A stretch of 64,000 bases of DNA from positions 1 through 64,000 of the forward strand of contig JALNQF010000217.1 in NCBI GenBank assembly GCA_028456385.1, read 5' to 3'. Below the pieces are notes generated by a model. It saw nothing but the letters and a program-made list of their open reading frames with translations, was not told the origin of the DNA and ran no database searches. Source of the DNA: Ophiosphaerella korrae. Taxonomy: Eukaryota > Ascomycota > Dothideomycetes > Pleosporales > Phaeosphaeriaceae. Positions within the stretch are counted from its first letter, which is position 1. The number at the start of each line of letters is the position of its first letter. The position numbers were made by a program, and so were the translations under genes. Below, in pieces: positions 1 to 13,900 of the stretch.

Positions 1-3000
1 TTTCTTAATTCTAATCTAGTAGTAGGCGTTCTAGATATCTAGTTTTATAAAGATTCTTGCTTTCTATAGTCTATCTTATATTATATCTATTTATAGTAAG
101 GGGTATTAGTTCTTATTTATAATTGCGTTAGTTTTTCTAAAGTCTACGCAAAGTCTTTTATTACTTATTCTTTTTTTATCTATAAATATAAGTCTGTGTA
201 CTACTAAAGACTTAGATTCTTATATCTATCCTTTCTTTAGTGTGTTTTCGATAAACATTTGTTTAATCTTAGATTCTTTTTCTATTTTTCTATAAACTAG
301 GCTCTATTCTACGTCCTTATCTTCTTTTAGATCTATCGCTAAATCCTATAGTTAATATTCTAAGAGGTAATCTTTAGGTTCTATAAGCTATTTTTCCTAT
401 TTCTTGTATTCTTTTAGGAATTCTCCTTTATATGTAACTATGTTAGCTTTTAACATTTCTTTTTTAGGGTAGCTAATTCTACCTATTCTCTAATTAATTC
501 TTAGGTTAGTTATCTATAACTATAGTATTCTTAGTATTATATCTTATTTGTTATTAATTGTCGTTATATCTATAACTATATTCTTAATTATTATTCCTTC
601 TAGTTTTAGTGTAGAGGGTGTTATCTTAAACCTTATAGGTTCCTAGAATAGTTTTCCTTTAATTGTACTTAGTTGTCGAGGGTACTTCTTTATAGTGTAG
701 GTTATTCCTTTGTCTTCTATAAACTTCTTTAATATAAAGTTCTTTATAGCTCTACTATTAATTATTAATTGTACTTTCTTTCCTTAATAAGTACTTATCT
801 TCGTAATATATAGGCCTCTTATACTTTCTAGCCTTTCTTGCTTTAGTATTTTTATAAATTATCTATTTTCCTAAAGCTATAGCCCTATTTTAAGTTTATA
901 TTCTTTATATTTTAGATATTTATTGTACTTATATTTATACTATAGTCTTCCTTAGACGTATTTCTTAGGTAGTTTTAGTCTAGGCCTTATTACTACGTAA
1001 CCTTCTTCTAGTATTATTTCCTATCCTTAGATATCTTCTACTAGAATTACTCTTATATAGTTATAGCCTCTTTTTCTTATAAGCTATACTTTATTATTTA
1101 CTTTAGAGTTTCTATATATTATACAATTCTTTTCTAGGTATAATATCTATAATACTTTAAAATAGGCTAGATGTTTTAGGTTTATTATTTTATTATCCCT
1201 TTCTTAGTAACTATCTATTCTAGGTCTTGTGTTTATTAGGACGTAGTATACTATTAGTACTTGTAGTGTATAGGCTTTATTAATCTATTGCGTTTTTCTT
1301 ATAAAGAACTACTATTCTCTTTGTATAGGTATCCTTCCTACTATAACTATATATTACTTTATCTATTCTTAGAATAGTGTAAACTTTATTTCTTTAGGAT
1401 TACGTTCTTTCTAGTCTTTGTACGCTTCCTCTATACTTATAACTAGTAAGTATTTCTAAACAAATTTCTATTCTTTGTTTTGTTCCTCTATATCTATTAT
1501 TGTATAGCTATTATAGCTATATATATCTAGCTAGGCGTACTCTATACCTCTTATACTAACCTATCTTTTACTTTCTTATAGTCTTTTAGAAGAAGCTGTA
1601 GTAGTCTCTTTATCTAGTACTAGTCCTTTAGCCTAGATTAATAAGGTCTAGGGTTCTTCCCCTTCTAAATCTTCTATTAGTAAGTTTATTATATACGCTA
1701 TTTCTTCTAGCTATACTTTTGTTCTTTCTTTTATTACTACTACTCTATTTCTTTATTATAGGAAGTATCCTACTCCTTATTTACTAGAAAGGTGTATATA
1801 GTAGTTGTCTTTATAACAAAAAGTCTAATAGAGTATTATATGTTATATTTTTTTACTCCTAGCTACCTTTTCTTAAGGTTTAGCCTATGCTTATAGTATT
1901 TCTTTCTTTTTCTCTATTGTCTTTAACTAAGTTTCCTTATCTTTTTTATAGTCCTTACTTTTATAGTCTTTTATATAGTGTCCTAGTTTCCTATATTTAT
2001 AATATACTATATCCTTTTTCTTCTTTAATTAGTAGTCTTTCGCGTAGTAGCCTTTCTTACTATAGTTAAAACACGTAAAGTCTTTGTTCTTCTTTCTCCT
2101 TCTATCCTTGTTTGCGTTAAGGATTATAGGGTCTCTAGTGTCCTAGTTTCTAGTTTAGCTGCTGTACTTGTTCTTTTTCTATTCTTAAAGGTTATTGTTA
2201 ATTTAGATTACCTATTGTTTTAGAGCTTCTAGTGTCCTAGGTTTCTCTATATATATTATTTCGTATCGAATTTTTACGTTTAGTCCTTATTTAAATTGTA
2301 ACATAAGGGCTAATTTGTTTTATTCTATATTTTAGCTTAGTTATTTAAATTATAATACGTATTCTAAGATACTCTTATTTTATGTAAGCCTTTTAAGTTT
2401 CTCTTTAGCTTACTAAGTAATATCTATATCTCTAAATACTACTCTTATTTGTTTAGTAAAGTATTTATAACTTCTAAAAATAGCTCTAGTTTTATCTTTT
2501 TAGGTTATTAGAGAATACGTTGTATAGTCTATCTAGTAAGGCTCGTACTATCTTATTACGTCTTCTTCGAGGTGTAGTCTAATGTATATTACCTTCTTTT
2601 CTTCTATATTAAAGTATAGTACTTGTACGTCTATCTAGAGTTATGCTAACGCTATAAAGGGTCTTAATTTTTCCCTTATTCTATTAAACTTTTTAAGAAT
2701 AGGTATCTTAGGTAGTTTCTTTGTTGCACTTATTTCTAGTCGTTAGGTAATTAGCTCTATCTAGTTCTAGCCTTTAATAATAGCTTTAATTTATACTTTA
2801 TTCTATTTTAAGTAGTCTTGTAGTTCCTTGTTCTACGTTTCTAGTGCTTTAATTACTATCTTTATATCTTCTTTGTTGTTAATTAGTTTATTTATATAGT
2901 CCTTAATTATTTCCTATATAGTACTATCTAACTTATAACTACTCCTAGGGGCTTTACTTGTTAAACTTTCTACTATTGTATTAGCTAGACTGTGCGCTAC

Positions 3001-3468
3001 TTACGCTTTGCTTCTCGCAATAACTAAATTAGCAAGGTGTTACTAGCTTACTAGGGTCGACCTCCTAATAGCCTAGATAGGTGTTAGTAGATTGTAAGGT
3101 AATAACAAAAGCTCGTGTAGTAATCTGTAATAGGCTATAAATAATAGAAGATGTTTTGCAACTATCTTTATATTGTTGCTTATAGTTAATAATTAAATTG
3201 CTAATACTATCTTAATAATGCGCGTCGTTACTAACTATATACTTGTCCTAATCTATAGATCTATTACTACTAAGAACAACAGATTATAGATTACCTTAAT
3301 CTATAATCTATTAACGCTAAGAGTCTACAGATTATAGATTACTTTTAGGTGTCCTAATTATGTATAGTTTCCTAATCAAGTTTGTATTCTTCGTGTTTGT
3401 AAGAACTTAATCCTTTAGTTATAGGGCTAATTAGTTCTATCTATATTTCTCCTATTACTGTTGTAACA
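1..3468 (-). mobile_element. Gypsy-1: RIP-mutated Ty3/gypsy element, 5' half (runs off left edge)
   Basis: Read on the minus strand, bases 1-60 give the reverse-transcriptase motif TKLDI-x-NAYY-x-IRI with TAG where Gln is expected. Around 1960-2090 the frame gives two CCHC zinc-knuckle boxes typical of gag, with several Cys codons turned into Tyr. The gene order RT, gag, LTR from left to right means the 5' end is on the right. The copy is nearly colinear with 60530-63995 of Gypsy-6, so the two belong to one subfamily. CpA is very rare and TpA very common, as after RIP. No frame is open, so the element is dead. It lies inside the RT region of Gypsy-0, which resumes at 3469; the left end, 3' LTR and integrase are outside the window. 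Confidence 0.9.
3038..3468 (-). repeat. 5' LTR of Gypsy-1
   Basis: 431-bp LTR starting TGTTAC and ending GTAACA. To its left is the conserved leader (AATTAGCAAGG read on plus) that sits next to the LTR in the other copies. To its right is the Gypsy-0 RT sequence, starting CGTAT, the candidate target duplication. It contains hairpin-type AATCTA/TAGATT repeats at about 3250-3345. Confidence 0.9.
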
Positions 3469-3869
3469 CGTATATTTTTATAGTTACTAGTATCTCTAAG
3501 TTATATATTCTAATAACTAGATTTTCTATAAACTTTCTTTTAATTTAGTTAAATACTTCCTTATATTCTCTTATTAACTTAAATAGTATATCTTTTTTTA
3601 TAAGTTTAGTTAATAGCTCTATATACTTAAACTATCTTACTATTAACTTTTTATAAAAGTTTACTAATCTATAAAACTATTATACTTCTTATAAGTTTTT
3701 TAGTATAAGCTATTCTTTAATTAACTTAATCTTATTTAATTTAATTATTATTTTTCTTAGTTTAATAATAAATCTAAGCAAGTCTATTTCTTTTATATAG
3801 AACTTGTATTTTCTTATTTTAAGAAATAGTTAATTTTCTACTAGTTTCTTTAGCACTTTATATATATAT
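3469..3869 (-). mobile_element. Gypsy-0 fragment, RT part, left of the Gypsy-2 insertion
   Basis: This segment matches 6830-7225 of Gypsy-2 (the reverse-transcriptase region on the minus strand) but is more degraded. Its continuation is at 10929, to the right of Gypsy-2. Gypsy-1 bounds it on the left and Gypsy-2 on the right, so both younger copies entered the same RT gene. The five bases before Gypsy-2, 3865-3869 TATAT, repeat at 10929-10933. Confidence 0.85.
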
Positions 3870-4325
3870 TATAATAGGGTTACTAGGGTTAACTTCCTAA
3901 TAACCTCTAGGGGGTATTAGTAGATTAAGAAGTAATAATAAAAGCTTGTATTATAATTAATAATAACTATAAACAATAGTTAATTTATGTGTATAATATT
4001 AAGTATTAGCTTTCTAGGTTAAAGATTAGATTACTAATATTATTCTAATAATACGTATTCTATTAACTATATACTTATACTAATCTATTTATACAACACT
4101 ATAGATTACTACTAATCTATTTGTACGTAACTATAGATTACCTTAATCTATTTATATATTATTATAGATTACTCTAATCTATTTACACGTAATTATAGAT
4201 TACTACTATATATCCTAGTTATAAGTAGTTTCCTAATTAAGGTTGTTACCCTACTCGTCCTATACTTAGTATCTAAGTTAAGACTAATTAGTTCTATCTC
4301 GATTTCTCTTGTTACGCCTATAACA
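3870..4325 (-). repeat. 3' LTR of Gypsy-2
   Basis: 456-bp LTR, aligned along its length with 10469-10928. The first dinucleotide is TA instead of TG, a RIP change. It ends TAACA. It carries four hairpin repeats at 4081-4202. Confidence 0.9.
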
Positions 4326-7300
4326 CTATCTCTTCCTCTAGGTAGGTTCTAGTTTATCTATCCTAGAGCTAGAGTTATTAACTTAGTTTCTTTGTTAATA
4401 TAGAGCTCTTTATCTTCTCTTATACCTACTAAATCTACTCTTTATTGTCTTTAATTAGTAGATTATATATTACGTTATAGTATTACTATATTTCTTTATT
4501 CTTATTATAAATCTTTAAATCCTCTTATAGAGTATATTTCTTTAAAATATAGCAAGGCTTATAAGGTATATATTTATATTAATACTTATACGTCTTATAA
4601 TCTTTCTAGCGTATTTCTTATAGAATGTAAGTTAATAATACTTATTTGCGTATCTATACTTATTTATAATAAGGAGAGCTATTAACTATACTTAAGATAA
4701 ACTATCTAAATAGATTACTAAGGCTAAAAAAGAATGTAATTAGATTCTAAGTATATAAGTAAAAAATTATACTCGTCTAATTTATCTTTATAAGACGAAG
4801 GCCTTAAATAATAAGAAGTCTATTGCGTAAGCTACTCTTATAGAGTCTAAGCTTAATTTTAAGGCTATAGTAGAGGCTATTCCTATTATATTAGGCGTTC
4901 TTATCGCCTCTCTATCTAGTAGTAGTAACGTTAATTTTCCTAGTTTGCCTTAAGGCGCTCTAGAGGGTTTTAATTTTAGAACTTCTCTAGTTTCTTAGAG
5001 TAGTTAAAGTTATCTTCTAGTTCCTATATATCTTCTTATAGTTGTCCTTTCTTGTCTATACCTATTTATTTTACTAAGTAGTAGTTCCTACTATTATAGA
5101 ACTAATATTTTAGGATTTCTTTAACTTCTTATTCTTCTTATTCTTTATACGTATCTACTTTGTATACTAGTAGTTCTATATTTTATAGTACTATCTCTAG
5201 TAGTACTACGTAGAAAGTTAGGTATATCCTTATCTTATTTAGTAGCTTTAGTTTAAATATAACTAGCGTAACTTTCTTCTTAATTTTATATAGTCTTATC
5301 TTAACGTAGTCTAGTTTTAAACTTAGTTATTTACTCTTAATATTTTTTTGTACTAACTATACTTTTTCTCTCTCTCTAAATTAGGGTCTTTCTTAGTATT
5401 TCTGATTATAGTACTTTACTATCTAATTGTGTAGAAACTCTACGTCCTATTTTAATTAATTATATATTTCTTTAAGTCTATTAGTAAGGTTTTTTCTTTT
5501 TAGAGACTAAGATTCTATATTTCTTAGTATTTAGTATACGCTAAGGTTAAATCTATAATTTATAAAGAAGAGTAATACTCCTATTACTATATTCTTTGCG
5601 CTGTTGTATACTAACTATACTATAGGTAGTAGCTATACCTAGTTATTTTAGTTGTAGTTAAGGTAATATCTTAAGTACTATTCTACTATCTAATTTATTT
5701 ATTTAGATCGTCTATCTATCTATAGGTAATATACTAGTAATATTATATAATTAATTCCTATTTGTACTATTATTGTTTTCTATAGTTTTAATATAAATCT
5801 TACGTCTTTATCTATAATAATCTTATCTAGGAGTCTATATTAACTAATTACAGTCCCTAGGATCTAGTATATAGCGACTTCTATCCTACTTTTTCTTTAT
5901 ATAGCCTAAAGTATAAATATTTTATAAGCTTATCTACTATTATTAGAATTCTATTATACTTAACTTCTAATATTAAGTCTTTTAACTTAGGTAGTTTTAT
6001 AATAAAGTCTATTATAATAACTCTTTATAGTTATTCTAGTAATTCTATTAGTTATAGTATTCTATATAGTATATATCTACTATACTTGTTTCTATAATAT
6101 TCTATATAGTCTTGTAGTACTTCTATTACTAGTTATCTTGCTTTTAGGATATAGTAGTCTTATAGTAATCTATCTAGGGTATTATTAATTCCTTAGTATC
6201 TATATATTAGTAATTTATAGAATTATTATATAAATTGTCTTTAGATCTTTCTTAGAATATAAATCTTTCTATAGGCTTGTATAAATCCTTTTTATTTTTC
6301 TAGTTTCTTTATTTCTTTAGGTACTTCTTACGTTATTTTCTAAATCTATTTATCTAGCTCGCTACTCTTTCTTTTAAGTGTTATAGCTATTTTAGGTATA
6401 TTTAGGACTAGATATCTTTCTTTATTCTTAACTAGAACTATACTAGTAGTATTTACTTCTTCTTATAAGTCTAGTCTTCTACTAAGGGCGTCTATAAATT
6501 AGTTATCTTTCCCTTTTATATATATAATTTCTAGGTTAAATATTAATAGGAATTCCTACTATCTCGTATAGTATTATAATAAGTCCTTATTTATTATAAA
6601 TCTTATAAGATTCTTATAGTCTATATAGACTTTTGTTTAGTACTTTACTCTTTATAGGTATACTCTCTATTACTTAAATACTTTGTAAATTACTAGTATC
6701 TCTTTATTATAGATTAGGTAATTAAGCTTAGCTAGCTTTATTTTCTTAAAGTAGTATTTAACTAAGTATTTTTGTTTAGTCCTTAGATCTTCTTGTATTA
6801 GTACTATTCTATAGACTAAGTTAGATGCGTCTATTTTTACTATTACTAGTAGGTCTAAGTTATATATTCTAATAACTAGATTCTCTATAAACTTCTTTTT
6901 AATTTTGTTAAATACTTTATTGTATTCTTTAGTCTATTTAAATAGTATGTCTTTCTTTATAAGTTTTATTATAGGTTCTATATCTTTAGACTATCTTACT
7001 ATTAACTTTCTATAAAAGTTTACTAGCTTATAAAATTATTGTACTTCTTTTAGGTTCTTTAGTATTAGCTATTTGTTAATTAACTTAATTTTTTCTAGAT
7101 TAATCTTTATTTTTTCTAGTTTAATAATAAATCTATAGAAATATATTTCTTTTATATAGAATTTATATTTTCTTCTTTTAAGAAATAGTTTATTTTCTAC
7201 TAGCCTTTCTAGTACTTTGTATACGTATTATATATATTCTTCCTCTATTTCTAAGAATATAAAGATATTATCTAGGTATATAAATATAAATACGTCTAAG

Positions 7301-10300
7301 TACTCTCTTAGTACTATATTAATTCTTTCTTAAAATACTACTAGTGCGTTTATTAATCTAAAGAGTATAACTAAGTATTTATATAGTCTATATTACGTTC
7401 TAAACGCTATTTTCTATTTATTACCTTCTTTAATTCTAATTTAGTAGTAGGCGTTTTAGATATCTAGTTTTGTAAAGATCTTTACTTTCTATAGCTTATC
7501 TTATATTTTATCTATTTATAGTAAAGGATATTAGTTCTTGCTTATAATTATATTAGTCTTTCTAAAATCTATATAAGGTCTCTTATTATCTATTCCTTTC
7601 TTGTCTACAAATATAAGTCTATATACTACTAAGGATTTAGATTCTCTTATCTATCCTTTCTTTATTACGTTTTTAATAAATACTTATTTAATTTTAGATT
7701 CTTCTTTAGTTTTTTTATAGACTAGGCTCTATCTTACGTCTTTATCTTTTACTAGTTTTATTGCTAAGTCCTATAGCTAATATTCTAAAAGATAGTCTTT
7801 AGGTTCTATAAGCTATTTTTTATATTTCTTATATTCTTTAAGAAATTTCCTTTTATTGGTACTTATATTAGCTTTTAATATACCTATTTTATAGTAGTTA
7901 ATTTTTCTTATTCTCTAATTAATATATAGGTTAGTTATTTATAACTATAGTATTCCTAGAATTATATCTTATTTAGTATTAATTGTTGTTATATCTATAA
8001 CTATGTTTTTAATTAATATCCTTTCTAGTTCTAGCGTAGAAGGAACTATTTTAAACCTAATAAGTTCTTAGAATAGTTTTCCTTTAATTATACTTAGTTA
8101 TTAAGAGTATTTCTTTATTATATAACGTATTCCTTATATTTCTATAAACTTTTTTAATATAAAGTTCTTTGTAGCTCTACTATTAATTATTAGTTATACT
8201 TTCTTTCTTTAGTATATACCTTTTTTTGTAATATATAAGCTTCCTATACTTTCTAGCTATTCTTACTTAGGTAGTTTTGTAAATTATCTATTATTTTAGA
8301 GCTATAGCCTTACTTTAAGCTTATATTCTTTATATTTTAAGTATTTATTATACGTATATTTATACTATAGTCTTCCTTAGACGTATTTCTTAGATAGTTT
8401 TAGTCTTAGCCTTACTACTAGGTATCCTTCTTCTAATATTATTTCCTATCCTTAGATATCTTCTACTATAATTACTCTTGTATAATTATAGCCTTTTCTT
8501 TATATAAGCTATATATAGTTGTTTACTTTTAGGTTCCTATATATAATATAATTCTTATCTAGGTATAATAGCTATAATACTTTAAAGTATACTAGATATT
8601 TAGGGTTTATTATTTTATTATCTCCTTCCTAGTATTTATCTTTTCTAGGTATATCTATAGTTAGGATATAGTATACTACTAGTACTCTTAGTATATAGGC
8701 TTTGTTAATCTATTACGTTTTTCTTATAAGGAACTACTATTTCCTTTATATAGGTATTCTTCTTACTATAACTATATATTACTTTATCTATTCTTAAAAT
8801 AGTATAAACTTTATTTCTTTAGGATTATATTCTTTCTAGTCTTTATACGCTTCCTCTATACTTATAACTAGTAAGTATTTCTAAATAAACTTCTATTATT
8901 TATTTTGTTCTTTTATATTTATTATTATATAGCTATTATAGCTATATATAGTTAACTAGGCGTATTCTATACCTTTTATATTAGCTTATTTCTTACTTTC
9001 TTATAGTCCTTTAGAGGAAGCTATAGTAGTCTCTTTATCTAGTACTAGTTCTTTAGCCTAGATTAATAGAATCTAGGGCTCTTCTCCTTCTAAATCTTCT
9101 ATTAGTAGGTCTATTACATGTACTATTTCTTCTAGCTACGCTTTTATTCTTTCTTTTATTACTACTACTCTATTCTTTTATAGAAACTATCTTACTCTTT
9201 ACTTACTAGAAAGATATATATAGTAGTTATCTTTATAACAAAAGGTCTAGTAGAGTATTACGTACTATAGTTCTTTACTCCTAGCTACTTTTTTTTAAGG
9301 TTTAGCCTATACTTTTAGTGCTTCTTTTCTACCTTTAGTTATTTTTAACTAGGCTTCTTTATCTTTCTTATAGTCTTTACTTCTATAATCTTTTATAAAG
9401 TATTCTAATTTCTTATATTTATAATATACTATATCTTTTTTCTTTTATAATTAGTAGTCTTTTACGTAGTAGCCTTTCTTACTATAGTTAAAGTACGTAA
9501 AGTCTTTATTCTTCTTTTTTTTCCTATCCTTATTAGCGTTAAGGATTATAGGGTCTCTAGAATCCTAGTTTCTAGGTTAGCTTCTATACTTATTCTTCTT
9601 CTATTCTTAAAGATTGTTATTAATTTATATTACTTATTATTTTAAGGCTTCTAGTATCTTTAGTTTCTCTATATAAATTATTTTGTATTAGATTTTTACG
9701 TTTAGTCTTTATTTAAATCGTAATATTAAGGCTAATTTATTCTATTCTGTATTTTATAACAATTATTTAAACTATAATATATATTTAGAGATACTTTTGC
9801 TTTATATAAGCTTTTTAAGTTTTTCTTTAGCTTATTAAGTAATATTAGTATTCCTAAATACTACTCTTATTTATTTAGTAAAGTACTTGTAACTTCTAAA
9901 GATAGCTCTAGTTTTGTCCTTCTATATTATTAGGGCGTATATTGTATAGTTTATCTAGTAAGGTTTAAACTATCTTATTACATTTTCTTTAAGGTGTATT
10001 CTAATATATATTACCTTCTTCTCTTCTATATTAAAGTGTAGTACTTATATATCTATCTAGAGTTGTACTAATACTATAAAGAGTCTTAGTTTTTCCCTTA
10101 TTCTATTAAATTTCTTAAGTATAGGTATCTTAGGTAGTTTCTTTGTTGCGCTTATCTCTAGTCTTTAGGTAATTAGTTCTATCTAGTTCTAACCTTTAAT
10201 AATAGCTTTAATTTGTACTTTATTTTACTTTAAGTAGTCTTGTAGTTCCTTATTCTATATTTCTAAAGTATTAATTACTATCTTTATATCTTTTTTTTCT

Positions 10301-10468
10301 AAGATTAGGTTGTTTATATATTCTCTAATTACCTTCTATACTATATTATCTAATTTATAACTACTTATAGGTACCTTAGCTACTTGTTTAGTTAAACTAT
10401 CTACTATCGTATTAGCTAGACTATATACTACTTACGCTTTACTTCTCTTAATAACTAAATTAGCAAGG

Positions 10469-10928
10469 TGTAATAGAGTTACTAGGGTTAACTTCCTAAT
10501 AACCTCTAGGAAGTATTAGTAGATTAAGAAGTAATAACAAAAGCTTATATTGTAATTAGTAATAACTATAAATAATAGTTAATTTATATATACAATATTA
10601 AGTATTAGCGTTTTAGGTTAAAGATTAGATTACTAATATTATCCTAATAATACGCATTCTATTAACTATATACTTATACTAATCTATTTATACGACACTA
10701 TAGATTACTACTAATCTATTTATACGTAACTATAGATTACCTTAATCTATTTACACGTTATTATAGATTACTCTAATCTATTTATACGTAATTATAGATT
10801 ACTACTACGTGTTTTAGTTGTAAGTAGTTTTCTAATTAAGGTTGTTACCCCGCTCGTCCTATGCTTTGTTAGCATCTAAGTTAAGACTAATTAGTTCTAT
10901 CTCGATTTCTCTTGTTACGCCTATAACA
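10469..10928 (-). repeat. 5' LTR of Gypsy-2
   Basis: 460-bp LTR, TG...CA ends, next to the leader AATTAGCAAGG at 10459-10468. It contains four hairpin repeats at 10680-10802. Its right flank TATAT is the target duplication. Confidence 0.9.
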
Positions 10929-13900
10929 TATATTATACGTATTTATCCTCTATTTCTAAGAATATAAAGATATTATCTAGATATATAAATATAAATAAGT
11001 TTAGGTACTCTTTTAAGACTATATTTATTCTTTTTTAGAATACTACTAGTATATTTATTAATCTAAAGGCTATAACTATATATTTAAATAGCTTATATTA
11101 TATTTAGAACACTATTTTCTATTTATTACTTTTCTTAATCCTTATCTAATAGTAGGTATTCTAAATATCTAGCTTTATAAAGATTTTCGCTCTTTATAGC
11201 CTATTTTATATCTTATCTATATATAGTAAATAGTATTAGTTCTTGTTTATAATTACGTTTATTTTCTTAAAATCTCTATAATATCTCTTATCTTTTATCT
11301 TTTTCTTATTTATAAATATAAGTCTATATACTACTAAAGATTAAAATTCTTATATATATCTTTTTTTTATTACGTTCTATATAAATACTAATTTAATCTT
11401 AGACTCTTTTTTAGTTTTTCTATAGACTAGGCTATAGTATATATCTTTCTCTTCTTTTAAGTCTATTACTAAGTCCTATAATTAATATTCTAGAAAGTAG
11501 TCTTTAGGCTCTATAAGCTATTTCTCCTATTTCTTATATTTATCTAGGAACTTTCTTTTATATATACTTATATTAGCTTTTAGTATATCTTCTATAGAGT
11601 AGCTAATTTTCTTTATTCTCTAATTAATTCTTAGGTTAGTTATTAATAACTATAGTATCCCTAAGATTATATTTTATTTATTATTAATTATTATTAAGTT
11701 TATAACTATATTTTTAATCTCTAACTTTTTTAGTTTTAATATAGAGGGTACTATTTTAAACTTTATAAGTTCTTAGAATAGTTTTTCTTTAATTATACTT
11801 AGTTATTAAGAGTATTTCTTTACTATATAATATATTCCTTAGTCTTCTATAAACTTCTTAGATATAAAGTTCTTTATAGCTCTACTATTAATTATTACTT
11901 ATACTCTTTTTCTTTAGAAGGTACCTTATTTTATAATATATAGGCTTATTATACCTTCTAGCTATTCTTACTTAGGCTATTTTATAAATTATCTACTTAG
12001 TTAAAGCTACTACTTAACTTTATACTTATATTCTTTATACTTTAGGTACTTATCTTATATATACTTATACTAAGGTTTTCCTAGGACGTATTCTTTAGAT
12101 AACTTTTTTCTAGGTCTTACTACTATATATCCTTTACTATATATTTTTATTATCTTTTATCTTATAATATCTTTTACTAGAGTTACTTTTATATAATTAT
12201 AGCCTTTTCTTATTACTAGCTATATATAATTTCTTACTTTAGGTTCTCTATATATAAGGTAATTTGTATTTATATATAATACTTATAATATTTTAAAGTA
12301 TACTAGATATTCTAGGTTTATCTTTTTATTATCCTCTTTCTTATACTTGTCTATACTAGGTCTCTTTTTTACTAAGATATAGTATACTACTAGTATACTT
12401 AGTATATAAGCTTTATTAATCTATTATATCTTTTTTATAAAATACTACTACTCTCTTTATATAAGTATTCTTCTTACTATAACTATATATTACTCTATCT
12501 ATTATTAGAATATTATAAACTTTATTACTTTAGGATTACGTAGTTTCTAGTCTTTATACGCTTTCTCTATATTTATTACTAGTAAGTATTTCTAAATAAA
12601 TTACTATTATATAATAGGTTCTTCTATACTTTCTATACTATAGCTATTATAGCTATATATATATAACTAAGTATACTTTATACTTTTTATATTAACCTAA
12701 CTCTTATCTCTTTATAGTCTTTTAGAAGAGACTATAGTAGTCTCTTTATCTCTTACTAGTCTTTTAGTAGTAATTAATAGAGTTTAAAGTTCTTCTCCTT
12801 TTAAATCTTTTATTAGTAGGTCTATTATACTTATTATTTCTCTAAGCTATACTTAAGTTCTTTTTTTTATTACTACTACTCTTTCTTTCTATAAAAACTA
12901 ACTTACTCTTTACTTACTTAAGAAGTATATATAGTAATTATTATTATAATAAAAGATCTAGTAGAGAATTATATATTACTAGTTTTTACTTACTACTACC
13001 TTCTCTTAAGGTCTAGCTAATACTTTTAGTACTTTCTTATCTTTAGTTGTTTTTAACTAGGCTTCTTTCTTTAGGTCTTTACTTCTATAATCTTTTACAA
13101 AGTATCTTAGTTTCCTATATTTATAATATACTATATCTTTTTCTTTAACTAATAATCTTTTACGTAATAGCCTTTCTTACTATAGTTAAACTACGTAAAG
13201 TCTTTATTTTTATTTTTATTTTTATCTTTGTTTACGTTAAAGATTATAGAGTCTCTACTATTATAGTTACTAGGTTATCTTTTATATCTATTTGTCTTCT
13301 ATTCTTAAAGATTATTATCTTCTTGTATTACCTATTATTTTAGGGCTTTTAGTGTCCTTAGTTTATCTATCTAGATTAGCTTGTATTAGATACTTAATTT
13401 TAAGCCTTGTTTAAATTTTAATATTAGAGATAGCTTATTCTAGTCTATATTTTATGCTAGTTGTTTAAATAGTAATATATATTCTAAGATACTCTTATAT
13501 TATTTAATTTTCTTAAGCTTCTTTTTAGCTTATTAGGTACTATCTATATTTTTAAATACTACTCTTATTTATTTTAAAAAGTATTTATAACTTCTAAAGA
13601 TAGCTATTATCTTGTTATTTTTTATCCCTAGAGTACGTATTGTATAGTCTATCTAATAGGGTTTAAACTATCTTATTATACTTTCTTTTAAGTATATTCT
13701 AATATAAGCTACTTTCTTTTCTTCTATATTAAAGTGTAGTACCTATATATTAATCTAAAGTTATACTAAAGCTAGGAAAGGTCTTAATTTCTTCTTTGCT
13801 CTATTAAACTTTTTAAGTATAAGTATCTTAGGTAGCTTCTTTATTACGCTAAGCTCTAGTCTTTAGGTAATTTATTTTATCTAATCTTATCCTACTATAA

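Larger units (their letters stand above)
3870..10928 (-). mobile_element. Gypsy-2: complete RIP-mutated chromovirus-type Ty3/gypsy element
   Basis: A full-length element of 7059 bp with LTRs at both ends and identical flanking TATAT (3865-3869 and 10929-10933). Read on the minus strand from right to left: leader/PBS region at about 10450-10468; gag with two degraded CCHC zinc knuckles (about 9370-9510); reverse transcriptase (TKLDI-x-NAYY at about 7421-7480); integrase with a HPQTDGQTERVNQ-like stretch and LRYYLNYN (about 5590-5860); and a chromodomain (YLVK-x-IG, then W/L-EDI-x-EPEDN; about 4960-5200). Gln and Trp codons are replaced by TAG/TAA throughout, so it cannot encode pol. The chromodomain and domain order identify a chromovirus. 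A purine-rich tract on the minus strand directly follows the left LTR (the 3' LTR) and fits a polypurine tract. Confidence 0.93.

Noticed and set aside
1887..2069. Plus-strand open frame of 60 codons, hydrophobic and Ser/Tyr-rich (same at 62416-62598)
   Set aside because: It is antisense to the gag zinc-knuckle region of Gypsy-1 and Gypsy-6; the repeated frame is a by-product of RIP-skewed sequence.
10680..10802. Regularly spaced repeats resembling a CRISPR array
   Set aside because: They lie inside a eukaryotic LTR, recur in every copy of it, are hairpin units rather than repeats with unique spacers, and no cas-like gene exists.
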